In this document: positions 5,604 through 6,274 of the stretch, one piece after another | How positions within the stretch are numbered: the stretch's first letter is position 1 | Layout: every line of letters begins with the position of its first letter | DNA from: Candidatus Babeliales bacterium | GTDB lineage: Bacteria > Babelota > Babeliae > Babelales > Vermiphilaceae | Reading direction: 5' to 3' | NCBI GenBank assembly: GCA_020053845.1 | Contig: JAGVMI010000057.1 | Span: forward strand, 1 to 6,274 | DNA: 6,274 bases | The notes under the pieces: generated by a model | Seen by the model: only the letters and a program-made list of their open reading frames with translations | Database searches by the model: none | What the model was told of the DNA's origin: nothing | Translations under genes and position numbers: made by a program

Positions 5604-6274
5604 ATGTCTATGCGTCTTATGCATATCATTTCAAGTTTAAAGATAGGCGGTGCTGAAGCGATGCTTGTAGATTTAGTAGCATCGCTTGCGCGTCTTGGAT
5701 ACGAGCAGGAAGTGCTCGCGTTTCATGATGGCCCTAATCGCCATCTTATTGAAGCACTTGGTATACACGTTACCATCATAAAAGGCAGATTTTTCCGCTA
5801 CGATTACGTTTTTTTTAAGCGGCTATATGAGCATATCAAGCGATCGCGCCCTACACTTTTGCATTGCGCTCTTTGGGCAGCAAATGTAGCGGGAAGAGTG
5901 ATCGGGCGTCTACTTAATATTCCGGTGGTGTGTGCGGTGCATTTGAGTGTAGGTACTGATGGATTGCTACGCAATATTGTTGATCGCTGTTCGCTGGGGC
6001 TTACGAGCCACGTAGTAGCAGTTTCCCCTGAAGTGGCTCAGTCAGTAGTGGATCGTCGATGGATGCCTGCGAATCGCGTAACCATAATAGAAAATGGTAT
6101 TGACGCTGAGCGCGTGCGCAGAGCTGCGGGGCAGCAGCCGGTGACGCGAGCCATGTTTGGCCTGAGTGATACTGATTTTGTATGTGGTGCAGTAGGTAGA
6201 CTTATCACCCGTAAGAACTTTGCGCTGCTTGTGGCAGTGGTGGGCAAGCTTGCCTCTATCTGTCCAAGCGTAAA
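5604..6274 (+). CDS. GT4-type glycosyltransferase, N-terminal part (cut by window edge)
   Basis: The frame is open from the ATG at 5604 to the end of the window, 223 complete codons with no stop. It is a retaining GT-B fold transferase that moves a sugar from a nucleotide-sugar donor to an acceptor, probably in envelope polysaccharide or glycolipid synthesis at the cytoplasmic side. Seen: MRLMHIISSLKIGGAEAML (3-21), the acceptor-side glycine loop typical of GT4, with GGAE at 15-18; VVAVSPEV (137-144), which ends the N-terminal domain; IIENGID (162-168) at the domain switch; and GRLITRKNF (198-206), where Arg199 and Lys204 are expected to contact the donor phosphates. The EX7E motif and the rest of the C-terminal domain lie beyond the window, so donor and acceptor are unknown. 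The start could instead be the ATG at 5610, which matches relatives slightly better. It probably shares a transcript with the ferredoxin and acyl-CoA synthetase genes. Confidence 0.9.
   Translation, partial: MSMRLMHIISSLKIGGAEAMLVDLVASLARLGYEQEVLAFHDGPNRHLIEALGIHVTIIKGRFFRYDYVFFKRLYEHIKRSRPTLLHCALWAANVAGRVIGRLLNIPVVCAVHLSVGTDGLLRNIVDRCSLGLTSHVVAVSPEVAQSVVDRRWMPANRVTIIENGIDAERVRRAAGQQPVTRAMFGLSDTDFVCGAVGRLITRKNFALLVAVVGKLASICPSV

Noticed and set aside
1..6274. A defence, phage or mobile-element system
   Set aside because: All recognised genes are housekeeping or envelope-type. I saw no transposase, integrase, toxin-antitoxin pair, spacer array or terminal repeats.

Overview
The window looks like an ordinary stretch of bacterial chromosome. 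It is densely coded, has moderate GC content (judged by eye), and carries seven genes, two of them cut by the window edges. I see no rRNA, tRNA, CRISPR array, insertion sequence or phage gene. The delta-prime clamp-loader subunit, the bacterial type of thymidylate kinase, the Shine-Dalgarno sequences and a secreted protein with a classical signal peptide all point to a bacterium. The phylum cannot be fixed from the sequence alone. A host-associated or reduced-genome Gram-negative lineage such as Dependentiae is a guess only.

Layout, left to right. (1) The 3' nearly complete part of rtcB, the RNA-splicing ligase, on the + strand; its true start lies just left of the window. (2) 23 bases later, on the + strand and behind a strong Shine-Dalgarno, a secreted coiled-coil protein of unknown function. 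(3) Facing it on the - strand, a tmk-holB pair: thymidylate kinase followed by a short DNA polymerase III delta-prime subunit. Their ends overlap by 19 bases. The tail of holB also overlaps the tail of the secreted-protein gene by 32 bases. (4) A divergent intergenic region at about 3673-3783. (5) A + strand cluster reading right: a small single-cluster ferredoxin, an AMP-forming acyl-CoA synthetase, and a GT4-type glycosyltransferase that runs off the right edge. The gaps are 26 and 21 bases, so one transcript is likely.

How they work together: tmk and holB are a familiar bacterial pairing, linking dTTP supply to the replicative clamp loader. The ferredoxin, acyl-CoA synthetase and glycosyltransferase cluster suggests lipid or envelope metabolism, but that link rests on gene order only. 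The rtcB and secreted-protein pair has no obvious functional logic.

I did not find a clearly novel multi-gene system. The least explained items are the secreted coiled-coil protein, the cysteine- and arginine-rich N-terminal extension of the acyl-CoA synthetase with its alternating CG tract, and the inverted repeat just upstream of the ferredoxin gene.
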